Positions 1 through 8,662 of a stretch of DNA of 64,000 nt are shown piece by piece. Where the stretch lies: the NCBI RefSeq assembly GCF_000685095.1, contig NZ_BAYE01000004.1, forward strand, positions 186,001-250,000, given 5' to 3'. Position 1 is the first letter of the stretch. The number at the start of each line of letters is the position of its first letter. This DNA comes from Paraburkholderia caledonica NBRC 102488 (GTDB taxonomy: Bacteria > Pseudomonadota > Gammaproteobacteria > Burkholderiales > Burkholderiaceae). Position numbers and translations under genes: made by a program. The notes beneath the pieces are model-generated. The model searched no databases and was not told the origin of the DNA. It saw nothing but the letters and a program-made list of their open reading frames with translations.

Positions 1-171
1 TCGAGCTTCTTCTGGGCGCAAAGCCTCGTGCGCGACGATACGCAGCGCGCGATGCTGTTCGACATGGACGGCGCGATCCAGCGTCTGAACGCGTCGAACG
101 CGGATGATGCCGCGCGTCGCACGCTAGTCGGGTGTTATCACAACCTGCTGCGCATGTGGAGCGATACGTAA
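1..171 (+). CDS. 3' end of an unidentified gene (partial)
   Basis: An open frame runs from the first base of the window to a TAA at 169-171 and gives the last 56 residues of a protein that starts outside the window. The segment is probably alpha-helical (it contains [13 protein letters not shown] and ends NLLRMWSDT). Codon use is GC-rich at third positions like the neighbouring genes, so it is probably coding. It could be the C-terminal ligand-binding part of a helical regulator, but I do not recognise the family. No terminator is obvious after the stop. Confidence 0.55.
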   Translation, partial: SSFFWAQSLVRDDTQRAMLFDMDGAIQRLNASNADDAARRTLVGCYHNLLRMWSDT

Positions 172-457
172 ATTCGGGTTAAACGGCGTATTTGCCCTGC
201 AAGCTGGCTAGAGCGGCGCGCATTTTTGTCCTACGCTTTAAGCGCGACGCGTAGCGCATCGGTTATTTCGGCTTCGCAGCATCCAGCGAAAAATTCTGCA
301 TTCGCTGCGCTCGCATGGTCCTCCCGCGCAAATAGAGTCCAACCGGCAGGAGGCAGATGTGAGACAAGCAATTGCCTGATGGAACGGTCAGGCAGCCCGG
401 GGACCGCCTCCTCGACGAGCGGCATCGGTGCCCGGCGCACCCTCATGGAGGATGACG

Positions 458-1111
458 ATGTCGATTCGACTTGGAGAAGAAGCCCCCGATTTCACTGCCG
501 AAACCACCGAAGGCACGATTCATTTCCACGAATGGATCGGCGACCATTGGGTGATTCTGTTTTCGCATCCCAAGGATTTCACGCCGGTATGCACCACTGA
601 GCTTGGCTATATGGCCGGCCTCAAACCCGAATTCGACAAGCGCAATACGAAGATCATCGGTCTGAGCGTCGACCCGGTCAGCGATCACCAGAACTGGGTG
701 AAGGACATCGAAGAGACGCAGGGCCACGCGGTCAACTACCCGCTGATCGGCGATGCGGACCTGAACGTCGCGAAGCTCTACGACATGATCCACCCGAACG
801 CGAGCGGCGGCACGCGCACCGCAGCCGACAACGCAACGGTACGCTCGGTGTTCATCATCGGACCGGACAAGAAGGTCAAGGCGATGCTGGTGTATCCAAT
901 GAGCGCAGGGCGCAACTTCGACGAAGTGCTGCGTCTGCTCGATTCGCTGCAGCTGAACGCAAAGCATACGGTGGCGACGCCCGTGAACTGGAAACCCGGA
1001 GACGATGTGATCATTCCGACATCCGTCTCGAACGATGACGCAATGAAGAAGTACCCCGAAGGATTCAAGACCGTGAAGCCTTATCTGCGGTTCGTCACAC
1101 AGCCGCAGTAA
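458..1111 (+). CDS. 1-Cys peroxiredoxin (Prx6/AhpC-TSA family)
   Basis: Predicted thiol peroxidase of 217 residues that reduces hydrogen peroxide and organic hydroperoxides in the cytoplasm. The N-terminal thioredoxin-like fold carries the peroxidatic site DFTPVCTTELG at about residue 45, and there is no second cysteine, which marks the 1-Cys Prx6 type. The C-terminal region (VATPVNWKPGDDVIIP, then YLRFV) is the extended domain typical of this class, and the length is normal. I chose ATG 458 because GGAGG lies at 447-451; the frame is open upstream but has no other ribosome site. A strong hairpin terminator follows at 1128-1157. The next gene encodes a sulfur-handling enzyme, so both may belong to oxidative or sulfide stress responses, but the terminator suggests separate transcription. 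Confidence 0.93.
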   Translation: MSIRLGEEAPDFTAETTEGTIHFHEWIGDHWVILFSHPKDFTPVCTTELGYMAGLKPEFDKRNTKIIGLSVDPVSDHQNWVKDIEETQGHAVNYPLIGDADLNVAKLYDMIHPNASGGTRTAADNATVRSVFIIGPDKKVKAMLVYPMSAGRNFDEVLRLLDSLQLNAKHTVATPVNWKPGDDVIIPTSVSNDDAMKKYPEGFKTVKPYLRFVTQPQ

Positions 1112-1127
1112 TTTTGCCGTGCAATGA

Positions 1128-1157
1128 ACCGGGCGCATTGCATGCGCCCGGTCTTTT
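1128..1157 (+). terminator. Rho-independent terminator after peroxiredoxin
   Basis: A 10-bp perfect stem (ACCGGGCGCA at 1128-1137 with TGCGCCCGGT at 1143-1152) and a 5-nt loop are followed by CTTTTTC. It lies 17 bp after the peroxiredoxin stop and points along the plus strand. Confidence 0.85.
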
Positions 1158-1185
1158 TCGAAGATGCGGGCCACGGAGCAAAATC

Positions 1186-2259
1186 GTGTTGATCTTCCGG
1201 CAGCTATTCGACCAGCAATCGTCGACGTACACCTATCTTCTTGCCGACAGCGCAACGCGCGAGGCCATCCTCATCGATCCGGTTTTCGAGCAGGTGCGCC
1301 GCGATGCCGCGCTTATCGAGGAACTCGGGTTGCGTCTGCTGTACACGATCGACACGCACGTGCATGCCGATCACGTGACGGGCGCGTGGCTGCTCAAACG
1401 GCGCGCAGGTAGCCAGATTGCGATATCGGCTGCGAGCGGCGCGCAAGGCGCCGACCGCTATCTGAACCATGGCGAGCAATGCATGTTCGGCTCGCGCCAT
1501 CTGGAAGTTCGCGCAACGCCCGGTCACACAAATGGCTGCATCAGCCTCGCGCTCGACGACGGCAGCATGATGTTCACTGGCGATTGCCTTTTGATAAGGG
1601 GCACGGGCCGCACCGATTTCCAGCACGGCGACGCACACTCAATGTTCCGCTCAGTCCAGAACCAGATATTCATTCAGCCGGACACGTGCCTGCTTTACCC
1701 TGCCCACGACTATCGCGGCTTAACGGTCACGAGTGTCGGCGAAGAGCGGCGATTCAATCCGCGCCTCGGCGGTGAGCTATGCGAAGACGATTTTGTCGGG
1801 TACGTGACGAACCTGCGTCTGCCGCATCCGAAGCAGATCGACATCGCGGTACCCGCAAACCTCAAATGCGGCGTCGCTACGAACGACCCGACGCAGACCG
1901 CCGAACCGGAGTGGGCGCCGCTCGCCTACACCTTTGCGGGCATCTGGGAAATCAGTCCGCAATGGCTCGAGGACAACCTCCGCTCTGTGCAGATCGTCGA
2001 CGTGCGCGAGCCGGATGAATTCAACGGGCCACTCGGCCGCATTCCCGCGGCCCAGCTCATTTCCCTTGGCGACCTGGCCGCGCGTGCGAGTGAGCTCAAG
2101 AAAGAGCGTCCGATCGTTGCGGTCTGCCGTGCCGGCGGCCGTTCTGCGCAAGCCACGGTGATACTGCGGCAAGCAGGATTCAACGACGTTGCCAATCTCG
2201 CCGGCGGCATGCTGCGTTGGCGCGCGGAAGGCCGCGTCGTCGAAAACGCCGCGATGTAG
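1186..2259 (+). CDS. Persulfide dioxygenase-rhodanese fusion
   Basis: Predicted two-domain sulfur enzyme of about 357 residues. The N-terminal metallo-beta-lactamase fold shows the metal-binding motif HTHVHADHVTGA and later TPGHTNG and TGDCLL, typical of ETHE1-like persulfide dioxygenases, which oxidise glutathione persulfide to sulfite. The C-terminal rhodanese domain (about residues 260-350) has the cysteine loop CRAGGRS. Fusions of this kind (PRF) are known in Burkholderia and couple persulfide oxidation to sulfur transfer between thiosulfate and glutathione. I place the start at GTG 1186, preceded by GGAG at 1175-1178; TTG 1189 is an equally good alternative. Upstream in-frame codons up to 1114 overlap the terminator and are unlikely to be coding. 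Confidence 0.88.
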   Translation: MLIFRQLFDQQSSTYTYLLADSATREAILIDPVFEQVRRDAALIEELGLRLLYTIDTHVHADHVTGAWLLKRRAGSQIAISAASGAQGADRYLNHGEQCMFGSRHLEVRATPGHTNGCISLALDDGSMMFTGDCLLIRGTGRTDFQHGDAHSMFRSVQNQIFIQPDTCLLYPAHDYRGLTVTSVGEERRFNPRLGGELCEDDFVGYVTNLRLPHPKQIDIAVPANLKCGVATNDPTQTAEPEWAPLAYTFAGIWEISPQWLEDNLRSVQIVDVREPDEFNGPLGRIPAAQLISLGDLAARASELKKERPIVAVCRAGGRSAQATVILRQAGFNDVANLAGGMLRWRAEGRVVENAAM

Positions 2260-2385
2260 CGTTAGAAAGGCCACGAACCAGCGCACCGAGCGCCGCGCGA
2301 AAGCAATTTCCTTCAATACACCTTGCCTCGCCGCCGATACCGTGAAGCCGCGTCAATCCCGCGCATTCACGTATCGAGGCACCCA

Positions 2386-2973
2386 ATGTCCGCTTTGCTG
2401 TCCATGGCCGCGTTCGCGCTGGCTTCGTCCATTTCGCCTGGGCCCGTCAATGTCGTCGCGCTGAGCGCCGGCGCACAGCACGGATTCGCCGCGAGCCTGC
2501 GCCACGTCAGCGGCGCGACCGTCGGCTTCACGTTGCTGCTTCTGCTCATCGGCTTGGGACTGCATGAACTGCTCGTGCATTTCCCCGATCTCATCAGCAT
2601 CGTCAAATGGGCCGGGGTCGCGTTTCTGCTCTACATGGCCTGCAAACTGGCACTCGACGACGGCCAGCTCGGCGCCGACAAGCTCTCACGCGGCCCCTCG
2701 TTCGCGTATGGCGCGGCGCTGCAATGGCTCAATCCAAAAGCATGGCTCGCTTCGCTGGCCGGCATGGGCGCGTATGCAGCCCAAGGCGACGGTGCACTCG
2801 TCTGGCAATTCACCGCGATCTATTTCGTGATCTGCTATGTATCCATAGCAAGCTGGGCTTATGCGGGTACTTGCTTGCGCAGATACTTGCAGGCACCGAA
2901 GCGTGTCAGGCTATTCAACCGGATCCTCGCCGCGTTGCTCGCCGCGAGCGCGCTTTACCTGCTTACGACATAA
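2386..2973 (+). CDS. LysE/RhtB-family amino-acid exporter
   Basis: Predicted inner-membrane exporter of 195 residues. It opens with the family signature around SSISPGPVNVVALS and GAQHGFAASLRH and has about six hydrophobic helices (for example VGFTLLLLLIGLGL and ILAALLAASALYLLTT). The conserved NPKAWL motif in the middle is typical of LysE/RhtB proteins, which export lysine, arginine, homoserine or threonine. ATG 2386 is preceded by GAGG at 2376-2379. The convergent gene just downstream encodes an AraC regulator, an arrangement common for LysE exporters, so that protein may control this one. The substrate cannot be told from sequence. Confidence 0.88.
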   Translation: MSALLSMAAFALASSISPGPVNVVALSAGAQHGFAASLRHVSGATVGFTLLLLLIGLGLHELLVHFPDLISIVKWAGVAFLLYMACKLALDDGQLGADKLSRGPSFAYGAALQWLNPKAWLASLAGMGAYAAQGDGALVWQFTAIYFVICYVSIASWAYAGTCLRRYLQAPKRVRLFNRILAALLAASALYLLTT

Positions 2974-2993
2974 CGCGCCTGGCACCGGCGGCC

Positions 2994-3839
2994 TTAGCTG
3001 CGATATTGCCCCGGCGTCGCCGCGACCAGCCGCTTGAAGGTGCGCTGCAAATGCGCCTGATCGGCGAAGCCCGCATCGAGCGCGACGTCTGCGATCAGAC
3101 GGCCACGCCTCAGTTGCGAGCGGCTGTATTGAATCCGGCGATTGATCAGATATGCGTGCGGCGTCATGCCGTAGCGCTGTTTGAATGCGCGAATCAGATG
3201 CGATGCCGACAAGCCTGCCGCATTACAAATGTCCGCGAGTTTCAGCGCACTTCTGCAGTTTTCAGCAATGAATTCCGCCGCTCGCGCAAGCTGCCGGCCC
3301 GCATCGTCGTCGGAAAGAGGTGCGGGATTTAAGCGGTGTTGTACTTCGGAGAAAAACGCAATCGCCGCGCTTTGCTTGCGCAGCAGATCCGTCTCGGTGT
3401 CGACGAGAATCGCATGCAGCCCGTTCAGTGCATTGAACAGCGCCGTATCTGTCGTCATGATTTGCGAGAACGCACGAAACGCGTGGTTTTCGCTGAAGCC
3501 CAGTTCGTGCTGCAGCCCAGTGAGCCAGGCAACGTCGACGTGAAGCATGCGATACGACCAGCACTCGTCTGCAACGGGATTGCACGCGTGAACGTCGTCG
3601 GGATTCATCAGGACAACCGCACCCGCCCCGGTCCATTCGCGCGCGTGGCGATTCACGTACAGGCTGCGTCCGCCTGTGACCGCGCCGATGGAGAACGTTT
3701 CATGAGAGTGCCTGGCGTAGCAGATCTCGCGGCCGTCCTCGATGGAACGTGCCTCGATGTACGGCAACGCCTCGCTACGCCAGAAACGCGGCTCGCTGGC
3801 GCGCCTCGCGTGACTGATCGCCTCTGTCGTTCCGCTCAT
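2994..3839 (-). CDS. AraC-family transcriptional regulator
   Basis: A 281-residue regulator. The N-terminal half resembles a cupin sensor (HSHETFSIGAVTGG and LMNPDDVHACNP). The C-terminal 100 residues hold the two helix-turn-helix motifs of the AraC/XylS family (LADICNAAGLSASHLIRAFK and IADVALDAGFADQAHLQRTF), ending ATPGQYRS. ATG at 3839 is preceded by GGAGG on the minus strand with a 7-nt gap. It converges on the LysE-type exporter with 20 bp between the stop codons. Control of that exporter by an amino acid sensed through the cupin domain is an inference. Confidence 0.9.
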   Translation of the reverse strand: MSGTTEAISHARRASEPRFWRSEALPYIEARSIEDGREICYARHSHETFSIGAVTGGRSLYVNRHAREWTGAGAVVLMNPDDVHACNPVADECWSYRMLHVDVAWLTGLQHELGFSENHAFRAFSQIMTTDTALFNALNGLHAILVDTETDLLRKQSAAIAFFSEVQHRLNPAPLSDDDAGRQLARAAEFIAENCRSALKLADICNAAGLSASHLIRAFKQRYGMTPHAYLINRRIQYSRSQLRRGRLIADVALDAGFADQAHLQRTFKRLVAATPGQYRS

Positions 3840-3997
3840 TCGTGCGCCTCCGGCTTTTACGTGGACCTCGCAGAAGCGGCAGCCGCAGCGAGGCCACTTA
3901 TCCTAGCCGTCAAACGCTCAGTCAACAAGCGGACTCAGGCGGGACTCGAAACGCCAGCCGCTAGCCAGGAAGTTGAGCCGTGAGCCGTCGTGAACCG

Positions 3998-4792
3998 TTA
4001 CTTCGCCGAGATGTCGATATCGCCCAGGTATTTCGCCGCGAGCGTTTTGACGGTGCCGTCGGCCTGCACCTTTGCAATCGCCGAGTTCAGCCGCTCGCGC
4101 AGCGCCGTGTCGCCTTTTCGGACGCCGTATGCAATACCGCTACCCAGAATCTTGTCGTCGCGCACCGGCTGACCGACGAACGCATAGTCCTTGCCATTGG
4201 GCTTCGACAGAAAGCCCGTATGGCCCGCGGGCGCCAGCACGAGCGTTGCGTCGAGACGTCCCGCAACGAGGTCCGTGTACACCTGGTTCTGATCCTGATA
4301 CGGGACGACGGTAACGCCAGCCGGTTCCCAATGCGCCTTCGCGAACGTCTCCTGAATCGACGCCTGCAACACCCCCACGCGTTTGCCTTTCAACGATTCG
4401 GGCGTGGGCAGCAGGCCGCTGTCGCGCTTTGCGATCAGTTGCGTCGGCACGCGATAGACAACCGTAGTGAAATCGATCGTCTGACGGCGCTGGTCCGTCG
4501 CGTTCATCGCCGAATTGATCGCATCGAATTTGCGGCCTTGCAGCGCCGGAATCAGACCGTCGAACGACGTCTCGACCCACTTGCACGTCATATGCGCAGC
4601 GACGCACACAGCATTGCCGACGTCGATATCGAGACCTTGCAGTTCGCCGTTAGGACCTTTGGATTCGAACGGCGGATACTGCGCTTCGAGCCCGAAACGC
4701 AGCGTCGATGTATCGGCGGCAACGGCAGCAGACGAGGCCGCCACCGATGCGAATGCGCAGGCCAGCGCCAAAAGAGGCTTGAGCAGTTTCAT
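3998..4792 (-). CDS. Amino-acid ABC transporter periplasmic binding protein
   Basis: A 264-residue type II periplasmic binding protein of the HisJ/ArgT group. A signal peptide covers the first 26 residues or so (LLALACAFASVAASSAAVAAD). The mature part begins with the family pattern LRFGLEAQYPPFESK and continues with the ligand-binding motif GLDIDVGNA. Basic or polar amino acids are the likely ligands. I use ATG 4792, where the signal peptide starts; 12 upstream codons are open but unlike a leader. No permease or ATPase gene is adjacent, so it must work with a transporter encoded elsewhere or serve as an orphan sensor. Confidence 0.88.
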   Translation of the reverse strand: MKLLKPLLALACAFASVAASSAAVAADTSTLRFGLEAQYPPFESKGPNGELQGLDIDVGNAVCVAAHMTCKWVETSFDGLIPALQGRKFDAINSAMNATDQRRQTIDFTTVVYRVPTQLIAKRDSGLLPTPESLKGKRVGVLQASIQETFAKAHWEPAGVTVVPYQDQNQVYTDLVAGRLDATLVLAPAGHTGFLSKPNGKDYAFVGQPVRDDKILGSGIAYGVRKGDTALRERLNSAIAKVQADGTVKTLAAKYLGDIDISAK

Positions 4793-4912
4793 AGCAGGTC
4801 CCTTCTCTTCAGTTTCGTTGTAGTGCAAGCACGCTTCGTGTGGATGTAATACGGCGCGAAGATCATACTGCGCTCAAAATACACCGCCGACGCGGCCGAT
4901 GTGCAGGCAGTT

Positions 4913-6067
4913 TCAGATCTCGCACAAACGGCGCGCGCCTTCAATCAGCGTAGCGTCGTCTTTCGAAAAGCTCAGGCGAATCAGGCCCGAATCGGTGCCG
5001 TCGCTGTAGAACGCGGACAGCGGAATCGTCGCGACGCGCGCATCGCGAATCAGGCGTAACACGAAATCGCTATCGCTTTCATCGGAGAATCCGCGAAAAC
5101 GCGCGAGCATAAAGAAGCTACCCTCGCTCGGCAACAACTCGAAGCGCGATTCGGAAAGCGCATGCGCGAGCAGATCGCGCTTTTGCTGATAGAACGCGGA
5201 CAAGCCGAGGTAACTCTCGCGGTTGGACAACGCGTCGACAAAAGCGTACTGCATCGGTGTATCGGCGGAAAACACCATGAACTGATGCACTTTGCGGATC
5301 TCGTTCATCAGCTCGGCGGGGGCGAGGCAATAACCTACGCGCCAGCCGGTGACGTGATACGACTTGCCAAACGATGACACGATGACGCTGCGTTCCGCCA
5401 ATTCACTATGGCACGCCATGCTCTGATGTTTAGCGCCGTCGAAAACTACGTGTTCGTAGACCTCGTCGGCGAGAATCACAATGTCCGTGTTGCGCGTAAT
5501 AGCCTTCAATCGCGCGACGTCGGCTTCGCTGAACACGGTCGCGGTTGGATTGTGCGGCGTGTTGATGATGATCATGCGAGTCTTCGGCGTGATCGCGGCA
5601 GCGACCTCGTCCCAGTTCACACGAAAATCGCTCTGCGACAGTTTGATCGGCACGGGCGTCGCGCCTTGCAGCCGAACGATCGGACCATAGCTGTCGAACG
5701 AAGGCTCGAAGTAAATCACCTCGTCGCCTGGGTGCACCAACGCACTGATCGTCGAATAAAGGCCTTCGCTCGCGCTCGCGATCACCGTCACCTCGCTCGC
5801 CGGGTCGTAGCGCACGCCGTAGAGCGTTTGCACTTTGTCGGCGAGCGCTTCGCGTAACGCCGCGATGCCGGCCATCGGCGCATATTGGTTATGGCCGTCG
5901 CGCATCGCCTGCGCGACGCCGTCTACCAGCTTCGCGTCCGGCGCGAAGTTCGGCGCGCCCTGCGACAGGTTCAGCGCATCGTGTTGTGCGGCCAGTTGAC
6001 CGATTACTGTGAAGATTGTCGTGCCAACGTCTGGCAATTTCGAGCGGGCTTGCGTAGCGCTCTGCAT
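4913..6067 (-). CDS. PLP-dependent aminotransferase, methionine aminotransferase-like
   Basis: A 384-residue fold-type I aminotransferase. Visible landmarks are the substrate loop LSQGAPNF, the glycine-rich segment around ASEGLYST, the NTPHNPTATVF motif, the PLP aspartate region ILADEVYEH and the Schiff-base lysine in SSFGKSYHVTGWRVGY. These resemble YbdL/kynurenine-oxoglutarate-type enzymes that use methionine, glutamine or aromatic amino acids. The preferred start is ATG 6067, with a GGGAGA ribosome site upstream; an ATG at 6088 is also in frame. It runs in the same direction as the binding-protein gene, 120 bp from it, and could be co-transcribed. Confidence 0.88.
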   Translation of the reverse strand: MQSATQARSKLPDVGTTIFTVIGQLAAQHDALNLSQGAPNFAPDAKLVDGVAQAMRDGHNQYAPMAGIAALREALADKVQTLYGVRYDPASEVTVIASASEGLYSTISALVHPGDEVIYFEPSFDSYGPIVRLQGATPVPIKLSQSDFRVNWDEVAAAITPKTRMIIINTPHNPTATVFSEADVARLKAITRNTDIVILADEVYEHVVFDGAKHQSMACHSELAERSVIVSSFGKSYHVTGWRVGYCLAPAELMNEIRKVHQFMVFSADTPMQYAFVDALSNRESYLGLSAFYQQKRDLLAHALSESRFELLPSEGSFFMLARFRGFSDESDSDFVLRLIRDARVATIPLSAFYSDGTDSGLIRLSFSKDDATLIEGARRLCEI

Positions 6068-6467
6068 AAGGCTTCTCCCTGTCTCCATCCGGCGGCGGAC
6101 TGGCGGGCGAGGATCGCGCGGCCGAACAATCCAGTCGAGTGCCGGTTGAGTGATTAGGCATCAGCCAAAGAACCGTCACAATCGAAACTTTGTCATGCGC
6201 GGCATGCGTTTATGTCATGGCATGCGCGAGGGCGCGCGAGCCCTCGGAAACGGCCGCACAGGATGTTCGACGGGAGAAAGACACACCTACCGCCGAAGAC
6301 GAACGTCCGGGAGGTATGACCGGAGGTGATGCACTAGCAGGCGCGAGCGCAGCGTAGAAAGCGGCCAGCGCGACAAGGGGTTCGGCCGATGCGCCGCAGC
6401 AATGGTCGCGGCGAGAGCGGTCAGCATAGCTATGCCGACGCGCCGCCCTCGCCGCTTCGCCGCCGAA
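6068..6467. other. Intergenic region before the aminotransferase
   Basis: Four hundred bases without a convincing gene. It should hold the aminotransferase promoter at its left edge and the dbpA 3' end at its right edge. At 6194-6229 the element CATGCG/GGCATGCG recurs in imperfect copies, giving overlapping GCATGC palindromes. I see no clear terminator for dbpA. Confidence 0.5.
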
Positions 6468-7871
6468 TCAGGCGTCGTCCATCAAGCGGACCTTGACCTT
6501 CTTGCCCTTCACCTTGCCCGCGCTCAGCTTGCGCACGGCGTCTCGCGCAACGCTGCGTTCGACCGCTACATACGTCGACATCTCGGTCACGTTGATCTTG
6601 CCGATCTGCGAGCCGGCGAAACCCGCCTCGCCGGTCAGCGCGCCGAGAACGTCGCCGGGGCGGATTTTTTCCTTACGGCCGCCGAGAATCTGCAGCGTTT
6701 CCATCGGCGGCAATAGCGGCTCGTTGCTGGCCGCGGTCAGTTCAGACAGCTTATGCCATTCGACTTCGCGCTTTTGCGCCTGCTCGAGACTGCCGACGCG
6801 CCCCATCTCGTTCATGCTCGCGAGGCTCAACGCCCAGCCCTCCTGATCGGCGCGCCCGGTGCGGCCAATACGATGCACATGCACCTCCGGATCGGGCGTT
6901 ACGTCTACGTTGATTACTGCCTCCAGTTGCGCGATGTCGAGGCCACGCGCAGCGACGTCGGTCGCGACCAGCACCGAGCAGCTGCGGTTCGCGAACTGGA
7001 TCAGCACCTGATCGCGTTCGCGCTGATCGAGTTCGCCATGCAGCGCGAGCGCATGAAAACCCTGGGCGCGCAGAACGTCCAGCAGATCGCGGCATTGCTG
7101 CTTGGTATTACAGAAAGCCAGTGTGCTCACCGGACGATAGTGGTTCAGCAACAGGCCGACGGCATGCAGACGTTCGTCTTCGGTCACTTCATAGAAGCGT
7201 TGACGGATCTTCGTATTGTCGTGCCGCTCGGCGAGCTTCACTTCCTTCGGATTTCGCAGGAATTGCTGACTGAGCTTGACGATGCCTTCAGGGTAGGTCG
7301 CCGAGAACAGTAGCGTCTGCCGCTCTTTCGGGCATTGCTTGACGACTGTTGCGATGTCGTCGAAGAAACCCATGTCGAGCATGCGGTCCGCTTCGTCCAG
7401 CACGAGGGTGTTTAGCGACTGCAAAGGCAGGCTGCCGCGCTCGAGGTGATCCATGATGCGGCCCGGCGTGCCGACGACGATATGCGCGCCGTGTTCGAGG
7501 CTTGCGGTTTGCGGACGCATTGGCGTGCCGCCGCACAAGGTCAGCACCTTGATGTTTTCTTCCGCGCGCGCGAGACGGCGAATTTCCTGCGTGACCTGAT
7601 CGGCGAGTTCGCGCGTCGGACATAGCACCATGGCCTGCACGGCGAAGTTGCGCACATCCAGACGCGCGAGCAGCGCCAGTGAAAACGCCGCGGTCTTGCC
7701 GCTGCCGGTTTTCGCCTGCGCGATCAGATCGTGGCCGGCGAGCGCGATCGGCAAGCTCGCGGCCTGAATCGGCGTCATCTCGACGTAGCCGAGTTGCGTG
7801 AGATTCACGAGCGCGGCGGGCGGCAGTGGCAACTGACTGAACGGAGCGCCGGCGGTGGTGGGACTATTCAT
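6468..7871 (-). CDS. dbpA: ATP-dependent RNA helicase DbpA
   Basis: A DEAD-box helicase of 467 residues. Motifs appear in order: Q-motif (TPIQAASLP), Walker A (AKTGSGKTAAF), PTRELADQV, Walker B VLDEADRMLD, SATYPEG, then HRIGRTGR in the second RecA domain. The last 75 residues match the DbpA RNA-binding domain (KIRPGDVLGALTGEAG and AVERSVARDAVRKL), which in E. coli DbpA recognises hairpin 92 of 23S rRNA during assembly of the large ribosomal subunit. The length is standard. The small zinc-ribbon gene lies 35 bp upstream in the same direction and may share its transcript. Confidence 0.95.
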   Translation of the reverse strand: MNSPTTAGAPFSQLPLPPAALVNLTQLGYVEMTPIQAASLPIALAGHDLIAQAKTGSGKTAAFSLALLARLDVRNFAVQAMVLCPTRELADQVTQEIRRLARAEENIKVLTLCGGTPMRPQTASLEHGAHIVVGTPGRIMDHLERGSLPLQSLNTLVLDEADRMLDMGFFDDIATVVKQCPKERQTLLFSATYPEGIVKLSQQFLRNPKEVKLAERHDNTKIRQRFYEVTEDERLHAVGLLLNHYRPVSTLAFCNTKQQCRDLLDVLRAQGFHALALHGELDQRERDQVLIQFANRSCSVLVATDVAARGLDIAQLEAVINVDVTPDPEVHVHRIGRTGRADQEGWALSLASMNEMGRVGSLEQAQKREVEWHKLSELTAASNEPLLPPMETLQILGGRKEKIRPGDVLGALTGEAGFAGSQIGKINVTEMSTYVAVERSVARDAVRKLSAGKVKGKKVKVRLMDDA

Positions 7872-7906
7872 AAGATGGTGACTCGTTATCGGCTTGAGGC
7901 CTGGGA

Positions 7907-8107
7907 CTATTCGGCGACAGGGCCGGGAAAGGGGCGGCCTTCCATCTGCTCGTACAGCACCGAGCCGTCGTCCCCTTCGAAGCGCTCGACATAATTACGC
8001 GCGCCGCACATCGGGCAACGGAACAGCAGACCTTGTCCCTCGTTCTTGATGACGACGTCTGACTGATCCCACTGTGCGCCGCAGGACTGATTTCTACATG
8101 TGAACAC
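7907..8107 (-). CDS. Small zinc-ribbon protein
   Basis: A 66-residue protein read from a GTG at 8107 with GGAG at 8115-8118. It has two cysteine pairs, C4/C9 (TCRNQSCG) and C31/C34 (RCPMCGARNYV), which probably bind one zinc ion. The frame stays open for 48 codons upstream, but that part is arginine-rich, overlaps the cadR 3' end and lacks a ribosome site, so the short form is preferred. It is close to dbpA and in the same direction. The function is unknown; nucleic-acid binding is possible. Confidence 0.7.
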   Translation of the reverse strand: MFTCRNQSCGAQWDQSDVVIKNEGQGLLFRCPMCGARNYVERFEGDDGSVLYEQMEGRPFPGPVAE

Positions 8108-8151
8108 GTTGCTTCTCCAACTGGATTCGATTATTGATTCGACTGGACGCA

Positions 8152-8583
8152 TCAACCGAGATGGGTGTGCCGCGCCCGTGGCGCGCTCACGTCCATGTCG
8201 GTGAGACCTTGAACAATGCCGCAGTCTTCGACGGCCTGTTCGCCGTGGCATTGCTCACGCAGCGTGCGCAGTTGCGCCTTGAGTTGCTGCAGTTCGTCGA
8301 TGCGCGTATCGACGTGGGCAATATGCTCGTCGATCAGATCATTGATGCCGCCGCAGCCGTGACCCGGCGCGTCGGTGAGACGCAGCAGCGCGCGGATTTC
8401 GTCGTGGGTCATGTCGAGCGCGCGGCAGTTGCGAATGAAGCGCAGCCGCTCGACATGCCTCGCGGTATAGCTTCGGTAATTGGCCTCCGTGCGCTCCGCT
8501 TCGGGCAACAGCCCTTCCTTCTCGTAGAAACGGATGGTTTCGGTCGTGCAATGGGCGATTTTCGCCAATTCGCCGATTTTCAT
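8152..8583 (-). CDS. cadR: Cd(II)/Pb(II)-responsive MerR-family regulator
   Basis: A 143-residue MerR-type regulator. The N-terminal winged helix (MKIGELAKIAHCTTETIRFYE) is followed by the long dimerisation helix (IDELQQLKAQLRTL). Cysteines lie at positions typical of CadR/PbrR metal sites (GHGCGG before the helix, REQCHG and VEDCG after it). Divergent transcription from the P-type ATPase gene, with a dyad promoter between them, supports metal-activated control of cadA. ATG 8583 follows a GGAGGG site on the minus strand. Whether Cd, Pb or Zn is the main inducer cannot be read from sequence alone. Confidence 0.92.
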   Translation of the reverse strand: MKIGELAKIAHCTTETIRFYEKEGLLPEAERTEANYRSYTARHVERLRFIRNCRALDMTHDEIRALLRLTDAPGHGCGGINDLIDEHIAHVDTRIDELQQLKAQLRTLREQCHGEQAVEDCGIVQGLTDMDVSAPRARHTHLG

Positions 8584-8603
8584 GGACCCTCCCGAGACCG
8601 GCC

Positions 8604-8636
8604 TTGACCTTGTAGTGGCTTCAAGGTGTTTACTAG
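8604..8636 (+). promoter_or_regulatory. MerR-type promoter/operator of cadA
   Basis: A dyad ACCTTGTAG-TGG-CTTCAAGGT (8607-8627, one mismatch) lies between a -35 TTGACC (8604-8609) and a -10 TTTACT (8629-8634). The 19-bp spacer is the over-long spacing that MerR-family activators correct by twisting DNA. It sits between the divergent cadR and cadA genes. Confidence 0.8.
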
Positions 8637-8662
8637 ACCACAAATCGAACGAGGAAGCCACC

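Noticed and set aside
6194..6229. GCATGC-rich repeats as a possible CRISPR or mobile repeat
   Set aside because: Only two imperfect overlapping copies, no regular spacers and no cas genes.
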